Positions 35,344-45,204 are shown, numbered from the stretch's first letter. The stretch: 64,000 bases of DNA from Natrarchaeobius chitinivorans (GCF_003841505.1 NZ_REGA01000001.1:124001-188000), one strand, 5' to 3'. The notes: a model not told the origin generated them from the letters alone. A program made the numbers and translations.

Positions 35344-36564
35344 ATGGACGTCGGAGACACACTCAAACGGGAAGTTCGAGCACTGTGGGCTGACGGAACC
35401 GGACTTGCACTCGGCGCGGTCGCGACCACCTGGGGACTGCTGATCGGGACGCGGATGATTCTCCCGGTCGTCCTCCCGTCGATTCAGGAGACGTTCGATC
35501 TGAGTCTGACGGTCGCCGGACTTCTCGTGACGATCCTGTGGCTCGGCGGGGCGATCGGCCAGTTGCCGGGCGGAATGCTTGCTGACAAGTACGACGAACG
35601 GACGCTCATGGCGACGAGCGCGGTCGTCGTCGGTGTGGCACTCGTCGCCTTCGTCTTCGCTCCGTCCGCGGTCGTCCTGTTCGGCGCAGCGGCGGTGTGG
35701 GGGCTCGCTCACTCGCTGTACCCGATCGCGCGCATCACCTTGCTCTCGAATCTCTATCCAGATCGCCTCGGCAGCGCCCTCGGGGTGACGATGGCGACAG
35801 GCGACGTCGGCCAGACCGCTCTCCCGCCTCTCGGTGCCGTCCTCGCGGGCGCGATCGCCTGGCAGGCGGGGCTCGGCTTCGTAATCCCGCTTCTGGTCGC
35901 ATTCGGCGTCCTCATCCTGATGTTCGTGCCGAAGACGTCCTCGCCCGACGACGACAACGGATCGGGACGATCGCTCGAGGGGGTCAGGGCGGTCGTGCCC
36001 GCGCTCTCCACGCCGTCGATGGGGTTCATCACGCTGATCCTGTTTCTCTACATCTTCATCTGGCAGTCGTTCACCGCGTTCTATCCGACCTACCTCATCA
36101 CGGTAAAGGGGATTCAGCCGGCCATCGCGAGCGCTCTGTTCGGGCTCTTTTTCGCCGTCGGCGTCGTCGTCAAGCCGATCGCCGGCGGGGCCTACGACCG
36201 GATCGGCATCCGCGGGTCGCTCGTCGGCGTCCTCGCCGCGCCGGTCGGCGGCTTCTTCTTGCTCCCGTTCGTCGACGAACTCTGGGCGCTGGCCCTCATC
36301 ACGGCGCTCGTAAGCACCATGCTCGGGTCGGGGGCGATCACCCAGTCGTACCTGGCGGAGTCGTTCCCCGAGGAACTGCGCGGAACCGGACTCGGCGTCG
36401 TGCGAACCGTCACCGCGACCGTCGGTGCGGGCGGTCCGCTCGTGTTCGGCGCGATCGGCGATTACGGCTACTTCGACGAAGGATACTGGGCGCTTGCCGC
36501 GATCATGGCTGTGATCGTCCTTCTGACGCTCGCGATGCCGACGACGTCCGCGGCCCGGAACTGA
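35344..36564 (+). CDS. Major facilitator superfamily transporter
   Basis: 406 aa, 12 hydrophobic segments. The MFS loop 2-3 motif is GGMLADKYDERTLM, and its weaker repeat after TM8 is KPIAGGAYDRIGIRGS. Possible sugar, drug or anion substrate; none can be fixed from sequence. It follows the RND gene by 138 bp in the same direction and lies tail to tail with the VOC gene. Confidence 0.9.
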   Translation: MDVGDTLKREVRALWADGTGLALGAVATTWGLLIGTRMILPVVLPSIQETFDLSLTVAGLLVTILWLGGAIGQLPGGMLADKYDERTLMATSAVVVGVALVAFVFAPSAVVLFGAAAVWGLAHSLYPIARITLLSNLYPDRLGSALGVTMATGDVGQTALPPLGAVLAGAIAWQAGLGFVIPLLVAFGVLILMFVPKTSSPDDDNGSGRSLEGVRAVVPALSTPSMGFITLILFLYIFIWQSFTAFYPTYLITVKGIQPAIASALFGLFFAVGVVVKPIAGGAYDRIGIRGSLVGVLAAPVGGFFLLPFVDELWALALITALVSTMLGSGAITQSYLAESFPEELRGTGLGVVRTVTATVGAGGPLVFGAIGDYGYFDEGYWALAAIMAVIVLLTLAMPTTSAARN

Positions 36565-36582
36565 ACGCGGGCTCGAGCCGTC

Positions 36583-37380
36583 CTAAAATGGGAACAGCGA
36601 GTCGGCCTCGGGGTCGCGCTCTATGAGTTCGATCTCGTGGCCGTCCTGATCTTTCGTGAACGCGTACATGTCGTCGTTGCTCTCGGGGTCGCGGTAGTCC
36701 GGGGCCTCTCGAGTGAGCAACTGCTCCCAATTCTCCCCGAGGTCGTCGACGCGAACGCAGAGGTGACCCCAGGCGTCGCCCATCTCGTAGCTGCGGCCGT
36801 CGTAGTTGTAGGTGAGTTCGACGGCCATCGCCTCGGCGGCGGCGTCCCGCGGCTCGACGAAGTAGTTCGCGAAGGTGTCGGCCTCCCAACGGCCGATCTC
36901 GTCGTACTCGAACTTGCGCGTCCAGAAGCCGAGCGCCTCGTCGGCGTCCTCGACGCGGATCATGGTGTGATCGAGCGACCACAGCGCTCCCTCGTCGGGA
37001 TCGCGCTGGACGATTTCGATCTCGTGGCCGTCGGGGTCTTTGACGAACGCGTACCGGCCGCCACAGGACTCGGGATCGCGGTAGTCCTCGACGCCCTCGT
37101 CCATCAGTTGCTCGTAGTGCTCCTCGAGTTCCCCCTCCGGAACCCGAACCGCGACGTGTCCCCAGGCGTCGCCGACTTCGAGGTCGTCCGTGCCCTCGTT
37201 GTGGGTCAACTCGAGCAACGCACCCTCCTCGTGGATCTCCTCCGGGCCGAGGTAGACGATGGTGAAGTCCTCGCCCTCGTACCGGTCTTTCTCCTCGTAC
37301 TCGAGGTGGGTTTCGTACCACTCGAGGGAGTCGTCCAGATCCGAGACGCGAAGCATGACGTGATCGAGCGTTCCGTCCAT
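36583..37380 (-). CDS. Tandem VOC (glyoxalase/bleomycin-resistance fold) protein
   Basis: 265 aa with two VOC modules. Module 1 is DHVMLRVSDLDDSLEWYETHL...GHVAVRVPEG...AFVKDPDGHEIEIV (1 to about 128). Module 2 is DHTMIRVEDADEALGFWTRKF...GHLCVRVDDL...AFTKDQDGHEIELI (132-262). In the family His/Glu residues bind a divalent metal: H6 and E122 of module 1, with equivalents in module 2. A lactoylglutathione-lyase-like or dioxygenase activity is possible, but the substrate is unknown. ATG 37380 was chosen; the longer frame to 37842 runs through a tandem repeat. Confidence 0.9.
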   Translation of the reverse strand: MDGTLDHVMLRVSDLDDSLEWYETHLEYEEKDRYEGEDFTIVYLGPEEIHEEGALLELTHNEGTDDLEVGDAWGHVAVRVPEGELEEHYEQLMDEGVEDYRDPESCGGRYAFVKDPDGHEIEIVQRDPDEGALWSLDHTMIRVEDADEALGFWTRKFEYDEIGRWEADTFANYFVEPRDAAAEAMAVELTYNYDGRSYEMGDAWGHLCVRVDDLGENWEQLLTREAPDYRDPESNDDMYAFTKDQDGHEIELIERDPEADSLFPF

Positions 37381-37844
37381 GGACGAACGAACGCGCGGTG
37401 TGACAAAAAGCGTGGCGAAGCCGGCGGTCTGGCGGGGAAAGGGCGGAAAATCAAAGGGAGGGGGAAGGGGAAGCGAAGACCGGCGGTCTGACGAATTGAG
37501 CAGCGAAGACCGATACGGCGGTCCGATCGCCGACTCGAGGAGTAGCCGGACTGCAAGAAACAGCCACACACAGACTGCGGCGAACAGCCACACACAGACT
37601 GCGGCGAACAGCCACACACAGACTGCGGCGAACAGCCACACAGTTCGCGGCCACGGAATCGGCGATCGAACGCGCGTCGGGCGGTCGCCGAAATGCCCCA
37701 GCTTTCGCTGGCAGACAGCGACAGTATAATCCGATCCGGACTGTTTTGCTCGAGTATGAACGACGTAGTCGCCCCGACCGCACTCGGGCGGCCCCGAAAC
37801 CGCACGCGGCCGACTCGTGACGTCCACGGAGGGATCCGACACCG
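37381..37844. other. Intergenic region with tandem repeats
   Basis: 464 bp with no credible gene. It contains a 24-bp tandem repeat and, at about 37695-37730, a right-half-like remnant of the double-hairpin family (CCAGC-TTTC-GCTGG followed by ACAGTATAATCCGAT). Confidence 0.6.
37557..37641. repeat. 24-bp tandem repeat, 3.5 copies
   Basis: Identical units of GAACAGCCACACACAGACTG plus CGGC, with the first copy slightly different. Open in several frames because the period is a multiple of three; neither frame looks like a real protein. Confidence 0.92.
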
Positions 37845-38504
37845 ATGAGTACCCCCGAAGGCACTCGACCGTGGTCCGACGTCTACGAACTCACCTCGTT
37901 TCTCGAGGGGGTCGAAGAGAGCGGCGGCATCTCCGTGACGGCGTTTCTCGAGGAACTCGACGAGCAAAACGACCTCGGGCTCGAGGTGGACGGGGTCGTC
38001 TACCACGATCGTGGGATCCGCGTCCCCGGCTACGACGCGACGTTCGTCCACGAGCCGACCGGATCGCGAGGGCGGCCCGCGTTCAGCGTCGAAGTCGACA
38101 CCGTCGGTCCCCGCAACGCCTGGGCGATCTTCGACGATACGCTCTCGTGGAACGTCTACCTCCTCCGGACCGAGGGGTTGGCGGCGCTCGCGTGGCTAAG
38201 CGACGAGGAGTACAAAGTAGAGGAAGCGGACCAGTTCCCGACCAAACGCGAGGCGGTTTCCTCCGGACGATTCTCCTTCGGCGTCTTCGTCCACGCCGGC
38301 GAGGACTGGGAGCGCCAGGTCGAACGAATCCGACAGACGAACGCGCCCGCGTATCTCCAGCGCGAGGACGGGACGACGATGATCCCCTCGACTCAGTCGG
38401 AGTTCTACCAGTACGTCGACTCGACGCCGACGGAGTTCCGGACCAGCGGCGGCAACGCCCCGTCGTACCTGGGCGTGCTCGAACTCGAGATCACGATCGA
38501 TTGA
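37845..38504 (+). CDS. Hypothetical haloarchaeal protein
   Basis: 219 aa soluble acidic protein with mixed alpha/beta character: VYELTSFLEGVEESGGISVTAFLEEL, NAWAIFDDTLSWNVYLLRTEGLAALAWLSDEEY, FSFGVFVHAGEDWERQV. No transmembrane segment or catalytic motif is recognised. It starts with ATG 37845 and is followed 36 bp later by the ZIP gene, so the two may be cotranscribed. Function unknown. Confidence 0.82.
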   Translation: MSTPEGTRPWSDVYELTSFLEGVEESGGISVTAFLEELDEQNDLGLEVDGVVYHDRGIRVPGYDATFVHEPTGSRGRPAFSVEVDTVGPRNAWAIFDDTLSWNVYLLRTEGLAALAWLSDEEYKVEEADQFPTKREAVSSGRFSFGVFVHAGEDWERQVERIRQTNAPAYLQREDGTTMIPSTQSEFYQYVDSTPTEFRTSGGNAPSYLGVLELEITID

Positions 38505-38540
38505 CGGACCGGCGACGGTAATCATATCCGTCGCGCCGAT

Positions 38541-39395
38541 GTGGACGGGACCGTGCCATCGTTCGCGGAGGTCGTCGCCGTCGCTGCGGTCGCCGGTTGT
38601 GTGACCGGGATCGGCGCGCTCCCGGTTCTCGTCACCGACCGGGTGAGCCACCGCGTCTACGACGGGGCGCTCGGGCTCGCGGCGGGGATCATGGTCGGCG
38701 CGGCCGTCTTCGCGCTCGTCCTGCCCGGACTCGAACTCGGCTCGCCGCTCGAGGTCGTCGCCGGCGTTCTGATCGGCGGTGCCTTCCTGCTCGTGACCAA
38801 CGCCCTCCTGCCACATCTCCACCTTCGGTTTCGGGGCAGTCACCTCGAGGGGACGGCCGTCGTCGACGACCTCGAAGGGGTCGGTAGTCCGGGTGCAGAT
38901 ACCGAGTCTCGCGAACGCTCGGAGGACGACCCAGCGGTGACCGACGACCTGCGACGTGCCGCGCTCGTCGGTGCGACGGTTACGATCCACAACGTCCCCG
39001 AGGGGCTCGCGGTCGGTATCGCGTTCGCCAGCGGCGAAACCGCGCTCGGATTCGCCATCGCGACCGCCATCGCCGTCCAGAACGTCCCCGACGGCTTCTC
39101 GATGGCCGTCCCCGCCGCTCGAGCGGGCGTTTCCCGCCCGAGGACCGTCCTCTACACCACGCTGTCCGGCGGCGTCCCCGAACCGGTCGCCGCGGCCGTG
39201 GGCTTCTCGCTCGTCGTGTTCGTCACCGGGCTCTTTCCGATCGCGGCCGGCTTCGCCGCGGGTGCGATGATCGCCGTCGTCTTCCGCGAACTCGTCCCCT
39301 CGAGTCACGGCCACGGCTACGCAGATACGGCCACGGCGACGTTCGTCGCGGGCTTCGCGCTGATGCTCGTCGTGGATACGGTACTGGCGGTTTGA
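38541..39395 (+). CDS. ZIP family metal transporter
   Basis: 284 aa with eight hydrophobic segments and a variable loop (about 95-135) rich in acidic residues. TM4 contains the metal site HNVPEGLAVGIAF and TM5 the related QNVPDGFSMAVPAARAG. Imports divalent cations, usually Zn2+ or Fe2+. It starts at GTG 38541; another GTG 12 bp later is possible. Downstream of the hypothetical gene. Confidence 0.9.
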   Translation: MDGTVPSFAEVVAVAAVAGCVTGIGALPVLVTDRVSHRVYDGALGLAAGIMVGAAVFALVLPGLELGSPLEVVAGVLIGGAFLLVTNALLPHLHLRFRGSHLEGTAVVDDLEGVGSPGADTESRERSEDDPAVTDDLRRAALVGATVTIHNVPEGLAVGIAFASGETALGFAIATAIAVQNVPDGFSMAVPAARAGVSRPRTVLYTTLSGGVPEPVAAAVGFSLVVFVTGLFPIAAGFAAGAMIAVVFRELVPSSHGHGYADTATATFVAGFALMLVVDTVLAV

Positions 39396-39509
39396 TCGCC
39401 GGCCGCCCACTCTCCGGTCCGGGCCGAGACGACCGCCAGCGAGTTCCGTCCCGCGAGATCATCGAGGGACGGCAACGGAGTTACGGCGAGCGAGGACGAA
39501 CGGAGAGAT

Positions 39510-39731
39510 ATGAGCCAGCCCGATGCGCTCGGAACGGTGGGGCCGTACCGGATCGAGGATCTCGAGGGAAAAGAGCGGGGGCTCCGCGTCGGCTGTGAAA
39601 CCCACGACGAGTGGCGGGAGTTCGAACCTGGACGGCGCGCGGTCGCGTTCTACTGTCCGGACTGTAGCCTCGAGGTCGAGGTGCGCCTCCACGACGATCT
39701 CGACTGGCGGGACTGGGGCGAGCGGTGCTGA
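39510..39731 (+). CDS. Small hypothetical protein with CPDC motif
   Basis: 73 aa: YRIEDLEGKERGLRVGCETHDEW, then AVAFYCPDCSLEVEVRL, DDLDWRDWGERC. Cys and His residues (C35, H38, C56, C59) could form one zinc site. No family recognised. Convergent with elp3. Confidence 0.75.
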   Translation: MSQPDALGTVGPYRIEDLEGKERGLRVGCETHDEWREFEPGRRAVAFYCPDCSLEVEVRLHDDLDWRDWGERC

Positions 39732-39818
39732 CCCTGGCTGACGCTCCGATCCGATTCGCCGTCGACGGCCTGAACGCCGACTCTCGAGCGACCGCGAGGG
39801 ACTCGAGGCCGATACCGG

Positions 39819-41480
39819 CTACAGACGCTTGCTCACGTACGGCCCGTCCTGGTGGTAGCCCAGTTTGTTTCGGTAGTACTCGCGCGCACCGATCCCCGAG
39901 ATGACGCTGAGTTTGTCGTAGCCGGCGTCGGCGGCCAGTTCCTCGGCGCGGTCCATCAGCCGACGGCCGTAGCCCTGATGCTGATGCTGGCCGTCCTCTC
40001 CTTCGCCGCCGACGGCGACCTCCGTCCCGTAGACGTGGAGTTCGCGCACGAGCGCGGCGTTCTCGAGTTCGGATCGAACCGGGTCGCCGGGGAACCGAAG
40101 TCGACAGAACCCCACCAGCAGGTCGTTCTCGAAGTCCTCGAACGAGATGAAGTGTTCCGTCCCGCCACAGGCATCGTAACGCATCACGTCGAGGTCGACG
40201 GTTTCGGGGTCGTCGTCGTTCATCCCGGCCTCGCGACAGCGGATGCACTCACACGACCAGCCGTGTTCGTCCATGCGCTGTCGCGCGAGTTGCCGGAGGT
40301 TAGACTTCCAGACGCCGGCGTCGATGAAATCCGCCGGAATGTCCCGCTGGACGCGCTGGAGTCGGGTGTACCGGGGGATCATGTCCTTGATCTCGGCGAC
40401 CAGATCGGCGGCTTCCTCGTTGTCGAGCGGATCGTACTCGCCTCTGTGCCACCAGTCGTAGGTCGCCGTCCCGCGGACGATCAGCGTCGGGTAGATCTTG
40501 AGGTAGTCGGGCTTCCACGCCTCGCTCTCGAAGATGCGCCGGAAGTCCTCGAGACACATCTCTTTGCTCATCCCCGGCTGGCCGGGCATCATGTGGAAGC
40601 CGACTTTGAACGCCGAATCGCGCAACCGCTGGTTGGCCTCCATCGACTCTTTGACGCCGTGACCGCGGTGCATCTCCCGGTTGATCCGCTCGAAGGTGGT
40701 CTGGACGCCGACCTCGACTTTCGTCCCGCCGAGGTCGAGCATACGGTCGATCTGCTCCGGATCGCACCAGTCCGGCTTCGTCTCGAAGGTCGTCCCGATG
40801 TTGCGGACGTCCGCGGTCTCGTTTTCGGCGATCACGTCCTCGAGGTACTTCCACTCGTACTCCTCGGGGTCTTCCGCGAAACTAACGCCCTCTGCCGGCT
40901 CGGGCTCTTCGTCGACGTCGTAGTCGTTCATCGCCTCCAGGGCGCGCTTGACGAACCACTCCTGGTAGTCGTGGCTGCGGGCGGTCATCGTCCCGCCCAT
41001 CAGGATGAGTTCGACCTTGTCGACCGGGTGGCCGATCTCGCGCAGTTGCTCGAGACGAAGCGTCACTTGGCCGTAGGGGTCGTAATCGTTCTGGACCCCG
41101 CGGGCCGCGGCGGGTTCCTCGCCGGTGTAGCTCTGGGAGGAGGAAAACTCCGAGTCGGGGCCGCCGGGACAGTACAGACACTTCCCGTGTGGACACCGCT
41201 CGGGGGAGGTCATGATCGCAACCGGCGAGACGCCCGAGGCCGTGCGGACGGGTTTGCGCTGCAACACCCCCTCCAGGTCCTCGCGGTGTTCCTGCGGGGC
41301 GTAGTCGAGGAGCTCGGAGTTTTTGGGCACTTTCGGAGCGGAGTGTTCCGAACAGGCCTCGAGTTTCGCCTTCTCGACCTCGTCGCGTTCGATCTCGCCC
41401 GCCAGAATTCGCTCGACGAGCGTCTCACAGACCCGCTCGAACGCGTCGGTTTCGGTCGGCTCGGGCGTCTCGGTACTCAC
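39819..41480 (-). CDS. elp3: Elp3-type tRNA U34 carboxymethyltransferase (radical SAM + GNAT)
   Basis: Single-subunit archaeal Elp3: a radical-SAM domain makes an acetyl radical from acetyl-CoA and modifies wobble uridine-34 of tRNAs. 553 aa. The iron-sulfur cysteines are C96-x4-C101-x2-C104 (CPHGKCLYC), followed by PGGP. A C-terminal GNAT domain with acetyl-CoA loop GYGRRLMDRAEELA and GIGAREYYRNKLGY is present. GTG 41480 (VSTETPEPTE) was taken as start; upstream codons overlap a repeat element. It belongs with the other translation-quality genes in this window. Confidence 0.95.
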   Translation of the reverse strand: MSTETPEPTETDAFERVCETLVERILAGEIERDEVEKAKLEACSEHSAPKVPKNSELLDYAPQEHREDLEGVLQRKPVRTASGVSPVAIMTSPERCPHGKCLYCPGGPDSEFSSSQSYTGEEPAAARGVQNDYDPYGQVTLRLEQLREIGHPVDKVELILMGGTMTARSHDYQEWFVKRALEAMNDYDVDEEPEPAEGVSFAEDPEEYEWKYLEDVIAENETADVRNIGTTFETKPDWCDPEQIDRMLDLGGTKVEVGVQTTFERINREMHRGHGVKESMEANQRLRDSAFKVGFHMMPGQPGMSKEMCLEDFRRIFESEAWKPDYLKIYPTLIVRGTATYDWWHRGEYDPLDNEEAADLVAEIKDMIPRYTRLQRVQRDIPADFIDAGVWKSNLRQLARQRMDEHGWSCECIRCREAGMNDDDPETVDLDVMRYDACGGTEHFISFEDFENDLLVGFCRLRFPGDPVRSELENAALVRELHVYGTEVAVGGEGEDGQHQHQGYGRRLMDRAEELAADAGYDKLSVISGIGAREYYRNKLGYHQDGPYVSKRL

Positions 41481-41561
41481 TACACTGATTTGATCGCGCA
41501 GCGGGAATAAGCGTGTCGGACTCGATAGGGGTCGTGGGTCTCGAAAGACGTCTGCAGGCTG

Positions 41562-41643
41562 ATACGGATTACTGTCACTGTTTACCGGCGCACCCGCCGC
41601 CCGGGTCACGGGTGCGCCGGCAATGACTGACAGTAAACCGTAT
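41562..41643 (+). repeat. 82-bp double-hairpin element, copy 6
   Basis: Outer arms ATACGGATTACTGTCA / TGACAGTAAACCGTAT; the CA/TG pair replaces AA/TT of copy 1, a compensated change. Inner stem ACCGGCGCACCCG / CGGGTGCGCCGG. It lies between the carB 3' end and the elp3 start. Confidence 0.95.
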
Positions 41644-41688
41644 GAATCGACCCGGGATCGGTCCCGGTCGGTGTCGGTCGTCGCCGCG

Positions 41689-44600
41689 TTACGCGCCCCA
41701 GCTATCGACGCGGTGTGGACGATCGGTCACCGACGCGACCTCGAGGTCGTCGCCGGCGGCCTCGAGCGCCTCGACGTAGGCCACGGCGCTGGCTTCCGTC
41801 GAGAGGTAGGGAATCTCCTCTTCGACGGCCATCTCGAGACTCGGGCGGTCGCGGCTGACGACGAAGTCGACTTTCCCCTCGCGGATGGCCGCCGGCACGT
41901 CGTCGAACTCCTCGACGTCGAAGTGGTCCTCGAAGCCGTCGACGTCGAGATCGATCACGGCGGTGCCCTCGCTGACCGCGTTCGAGGCGGCCTGCTGGGC
42001 CTTCCAGTAGGCCATGCCGAACTCGCTCGCCGTCCCCATCACTTCGCCGGTGGACTTCATCTCCGGGCCCAGACGCGGGTCCGATCCCGGCAGACGGTCG
42101 AACGGGAGGACGACCTCCTTGATCGAGGTGTGTTCCGGAATCTGCTCTTGGGCCTCGAGGCTCGCGAGCGTCTCGCCGGCCATCACCTTGGCCGCGAGTT
42201 TCGCGATCGGGACGCCCGTCGCCTTCGAGATGAAGGGTACGGTGCGAGAGGACCGCGGGTTGGCCTCGAGGACGTAGACCTCGCCGTCCCTGACTGCAAG
42301 CTGGACGTTCAACAGTCCCTTGGTCTTCAATGCCGCCGCGATGTCCTCGGTGACCTCGCGGACGCGTTCTAAGGTGTCGTCGTCGAGCGAGCGCGGCGGG
42401 ATCATACAGGCGGAGTCGCCGGAGTGGACGCCCGCGGTCTCGACGTGTTCCATGATGCCGCCGATCAGCACCGAGCGGCCGTCGGAGACGGCGTCGACGT
42501 CGAGTTCGATCGCGTCCTCTAAGAAGTCGTCCACGAGGATCGGCTTGTCCGGGGAGACGCGGACGGCCTCCTCGATGTACGTCTCGAGTTCGTCGTCGTC
42601 GTAAACGACGTCCATCGCGCGGCCGCCCAGCACGTAGGATGGGCGGACGAGGACGGGGTAGCCGATCTCGTGGGCGAGCTCGAGCGCTTCCTCCTTCGAG
42701 TACGCCGTCCCGCCGTCGGGCTGGGCGATCCCGAGTTCGTCCATGAGCGCGTTGAAGCGGTCGCGGTCCTCGGCCAGGTCCATCGCCTCGACGGAGGTGC
42801 CCATGACCTCACACTCGAGGCCGCGGCGGTCGATCTCCTCGGCGAGCGGTTCGGCGATGTTGACGGAAGTCTGACCGCCGAACTGGACCATCACGCCGTC
42901 GGCGTCGGCCGCCTCGGCGACGTCCGCGACCTCCTCGGCCGTGATCGGTTCGAAGAACAGCCCGTCGGAGGTATCGTAGTCCGTCGAGACCGTCTCGGGG
43001 TTGTTGTTGACGACGTGGGCGTCGATGCCGAGTTCGCGCAGCGCCTGGATCGCGTGGACCGAACAGTAGTCGAACTCGACGCCCTGTCCGATGCGGATCG
43101 GGCCGCCGCCGACCACGACGACGCTCTCGACGTCCCGGGAGACCTCGAGTTCGCCGGCCGCGGCGTCGCCGATCAGCGGACCGGACTCGAATTCACTCTT
43201 GCGCGCGGAGTAGTAGTACGGCGTCTCGGCCTCGAACTCGCCGGCGCAGGTGTCGACTTGCTTGTAGGTTCGACCGGGGACGTCCTGTTCGACCGCGTCG
43301 ACGTCGGTCCCGGCGGCCGCGGCGATCGTCGCGTTCGTGTGGCCGGCGATCGCGGCCTCGGTGAAGTCGCCCTCGGCGGCGGCGCGCACGGAGCTTGCGA
43401 TGCGTTCGTATCGTTCGGTGTACCACTCGAAGATGCCCGTGAGGTCGACGACCTCCTCGACGGTGTAGCCGCGGTCGAAGGCCTCGAACATCGCGTACGG
43501 TCGGTCCGGCGACGGACGCGCGAGGTAGCGTTCCTCGAGTTCCTCGTCGCTTACGTCGTCCCAGTCGACGTCGGGTTCGTACTCCGAGGAGCGAAGTGCC
43601 TTGAGCAGGCTCTCCTCGAAGGTGCGTCCGATCGCCATTGCCTCGCCGGTCGACTTCATCGCGGTGGTGAGCTCGAAGTCGACGTCGTCGAACTTGTCCT
43701 TGGGCCACCGCGGCACTTTGGTGACGACGTAGTCGATCGCCGGCTCGAACGCCGCGGTCGTCTCGCCCGTAATTTCGTTTTCGATCTCGTGGAGGCGCTT
43801 GCCGATGGCGACCTTCGCGGTGACGCGGGCGATCGGGTAGCCGGTTGCCTTCGAGGCCAGCGCCGAGGACCGCGAGACGCGGGGGTTCACCTCGACGACG
43901 CGGTACTCGCCGCCAGGCGTGCCGTCGTCGCGCCAGGCGAACTGGATGTTACAGCCGCCCTGAATCCCGAGTTCGCGGATGACGTCGAGCGCCGCGGTGC
44001 GCATCTCCTGGTGGCCCTCGTCGGGAACGAGTTGGGAGGGCGTGACGACCGTCGACTCCCCGGTGTGGATCCCCATCGGGTCGATGTTCTCCATGTTACA
44101 GATGATGATACAGGAGTCGTCGGCGTCGCGCATCACCTCGTACTCGTACTCGACCCAGCCGGCGATCGACTCGGTGATGAGCACCTCGCTGTTACGAGAG
44201 AGGCGAAGCCCCTTGCGGACGCGGGCGAGGAGTTCGTCGAACTCGTGGACGACGCCCGAGCCGCTCCCGCCGAGCGTGTAGGTCGTCCGGGCGATAACCG
44301 GCAGGCCGCCGACCTCCTCGACGGCGGCCTCGACGCGCTCTTTCAGGTCGGCCTCGGTCAGTTCCGTGACGGACTCGCCGTCCTCGAGCGCGATCGTCGT
44401 CGAGCGGGGAACCGGCTGGCCGATCTTCTCCATGCGCTGGCGAAAGAGGTCGCGGTCCTCGGTCGCGTAGATCGTATCCAGCGGCGTCCCCATGATCTCG
44501 ACGTCGTACTCCTCTAAAACGCCCTCTTCGGCGAGTTCGGCGGTGACGTTGAGCCCGGTCTGGCCGCCGAGACCGGCGATGACCCCGTCCGGTTGCTCCT

Positions 44601-44853
44601 TCCGGATGATCTCGGCGATTGCGTCGGTCGTGATCGGCTCGATGTAGACCTCGTCGGCCATCTCGGGATCGGTCATGATCGTCGCCGGGTTCGAATTGAC
44701 GAGGACGACGCGTGCCCCCTCCTCCTGGAGGGCGCGACAGGCCTGTGCGCCGGAGTAGTCGAACTCCGCGGCCTGTCCGATCTGGATCGGTCCGCTACCG
44801 ATCAACAGGATCGTCCGCCCGTCCCCTGTCGCTTCGTCGTGATCCGTACTCAT
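41689..44853 (-). CDS. carB: Carbamoyl-phosphate synthase large subunit
   Basis: Makes carbamoyl phosphate from bicarbonate, ammonia and 2 ATP for pyrimidine and arginine synthesis, with the small subunit CarA (not in this window). 1054 aa, full length. Two homologous halves: N-half starts IGSGPIQIGQAAEFDYSG, C-half repeats GGGPIRIGQGVEFDYCSVHA (about 570-590). Each has an ATP-grasp domain; the C-terminal MGS allosteric domain holds residues about 930-1054. ATG 44853 with a long intergenic upstream. Confidence 0.97.
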   Translation of the reverse strand: MSTDHDEATGDGRTILLIGSGPIQIGQAAEFDYSGAQACRALQEEGARVVLVNSNPATIMTDPEMADEVYIEPITTDAIAEIIRKEQPDGVIAGLGGQTGLNVTAELAEEGVLEEYDVEIMGTPLDTIYATEDRDLFRQRMEKIGQPVPRSTTIALEDGESVTELTEADLKERVEAAVEEVGGLPVIARTTYTLGGSGSGVVHEFDELLARVRKGLRLSRNSEVLITESIAGWVEYEYEVMRDADDSCIIICNMENIDPMGIHTGESTVVTPSQLVPDEGHQEMRTAALDVIRELGIQGGCNIQFAWRDDGTPGGEYRVVEVNPRVSRSSALASKATGYPIARVTAKVAIGKRLHEIENEITGETTAAFEPAIDYVVTKVPRWPKDKFDDVDFELTTAMKSTGEAMAIGRTFEESLLKALRSSEYEPDVDWDDVSDEELEERYLARPSPDRPYAMFEAFDRGYTVEEVVDLTGIFEWYTERYERIASSVRAAAEGDFTEAAIAGHTNATIAAAAGTDVDAVEQDVPGRTYKQVDTCAGEFEAETPYYYSARKSEFESGPLIGDAAAGELEVSRDVESVVVVGGGPIRIGQGVEFDYCSVHAIQALRELGIDAHVVNNNPETVSTDYDTSDGLFFEPITAEEVADVAEAADADGVMVQFGGQTSVNIAEPLAEEIDRRGLECEVMGTSVEAMDLAEDRDRFNALMDELGIAQPDGGTAYSKEEALELAHEIGYPVLVRPSYVLGGRAMDVVYDDDELETYIEEAVRVSPDKPILVDDFLEDAIELDVDAVSDGRSVLIGGIMEHVETAGVHSGDSACMIPPRSLDDDTLERVREVTEDIAAALKTKGLLNVQLAVRDGEVYVLEANPRSSRTVPFISKATGVPIAKLAAKVMAGETLASLEAQEQIPEHTSIKEVVLPFDRLPGSDPRLGPEMKSTGEVMGTASEFGMAYWKAQQAASNAVSEGTAVIDLDVDGFEDHFDVEEFDDVPAAIREGKVDFVVSRDRPSLEMAVEEEIPYLSTEASAVAYVEALEAAGDDLEVASVTDRPHRVDSWGA

Positions 44854-45021
44854 TGGTTCTGTTCGTTCGAAGTTCGTACATCGTAATAAGCCCCACGAAA
44901 CGATACGATTCTCGAAATCACTTTTCGAAATTCGAATTCGGCTGGCGATACCCGGCGCGACGAGGGGGCGCTCTCCCCGTACCGAAGCGTGGCGACCGTC
45001 TCGAGCGGGTCGTGAAACCGC

Positions 45022-45073
45022 CTCTCCCGGCCGCCGGAACCCGGTGTCACTCTCCCGGCCGCCGGAACCCGGT
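45022..45073. repeat. 28-bp-period direct repeat, 2 copies
   Basis: CTCTCCCGGCCGCCGGAACC plus CGGT occurs identically at 45022 and 45050, upstream of carB. Confidence 0.88.
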
Positions 45074-45110
45074 AGCGCTCGCTACTGGCTTTTCGAGAAC
45101 CGAATCGACT

Positions 45111-45168
45111 GGCCGTTCCGAGACTCACAGCCTACCGGCCGTTCCGAGACTCACAGCCTACCGGCCGA
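45111..45168. repeat. 26-bp tandem repeat, 2 copies plus partial
   Basis: GGCCGTTCCGAGACTCACAG plus CCTACC occurs identically at 45111 and 45137, with the first bases of a third copy at 45163. Confidence 0.88.
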
Positions 45169-45204
45169 CTCGAGGTCCACGATCTTCGAGACCTGCAATC
45201 ACTG

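Larger units (their letters stand above)
44854..45204. other. Intergenic region with two tandem repeats
   Basis: 351 bp without a gene; two different short tandem repeats lie at 45022-45073 and 45111-45168. Confidence 0.6.

Noticed and set aside
37695-37730. Ninth copy of the double-hairpin element
   Set aside because: Only the inner hairpin and one outer arm are present; the left arm cannot be found, so it is at most a remnant.
42670-44517. 615-aa open frame opposite carB
   Set aside because: Antisense shadow of carB, lacking any family pattern and following the GC-skew of codon third positions.
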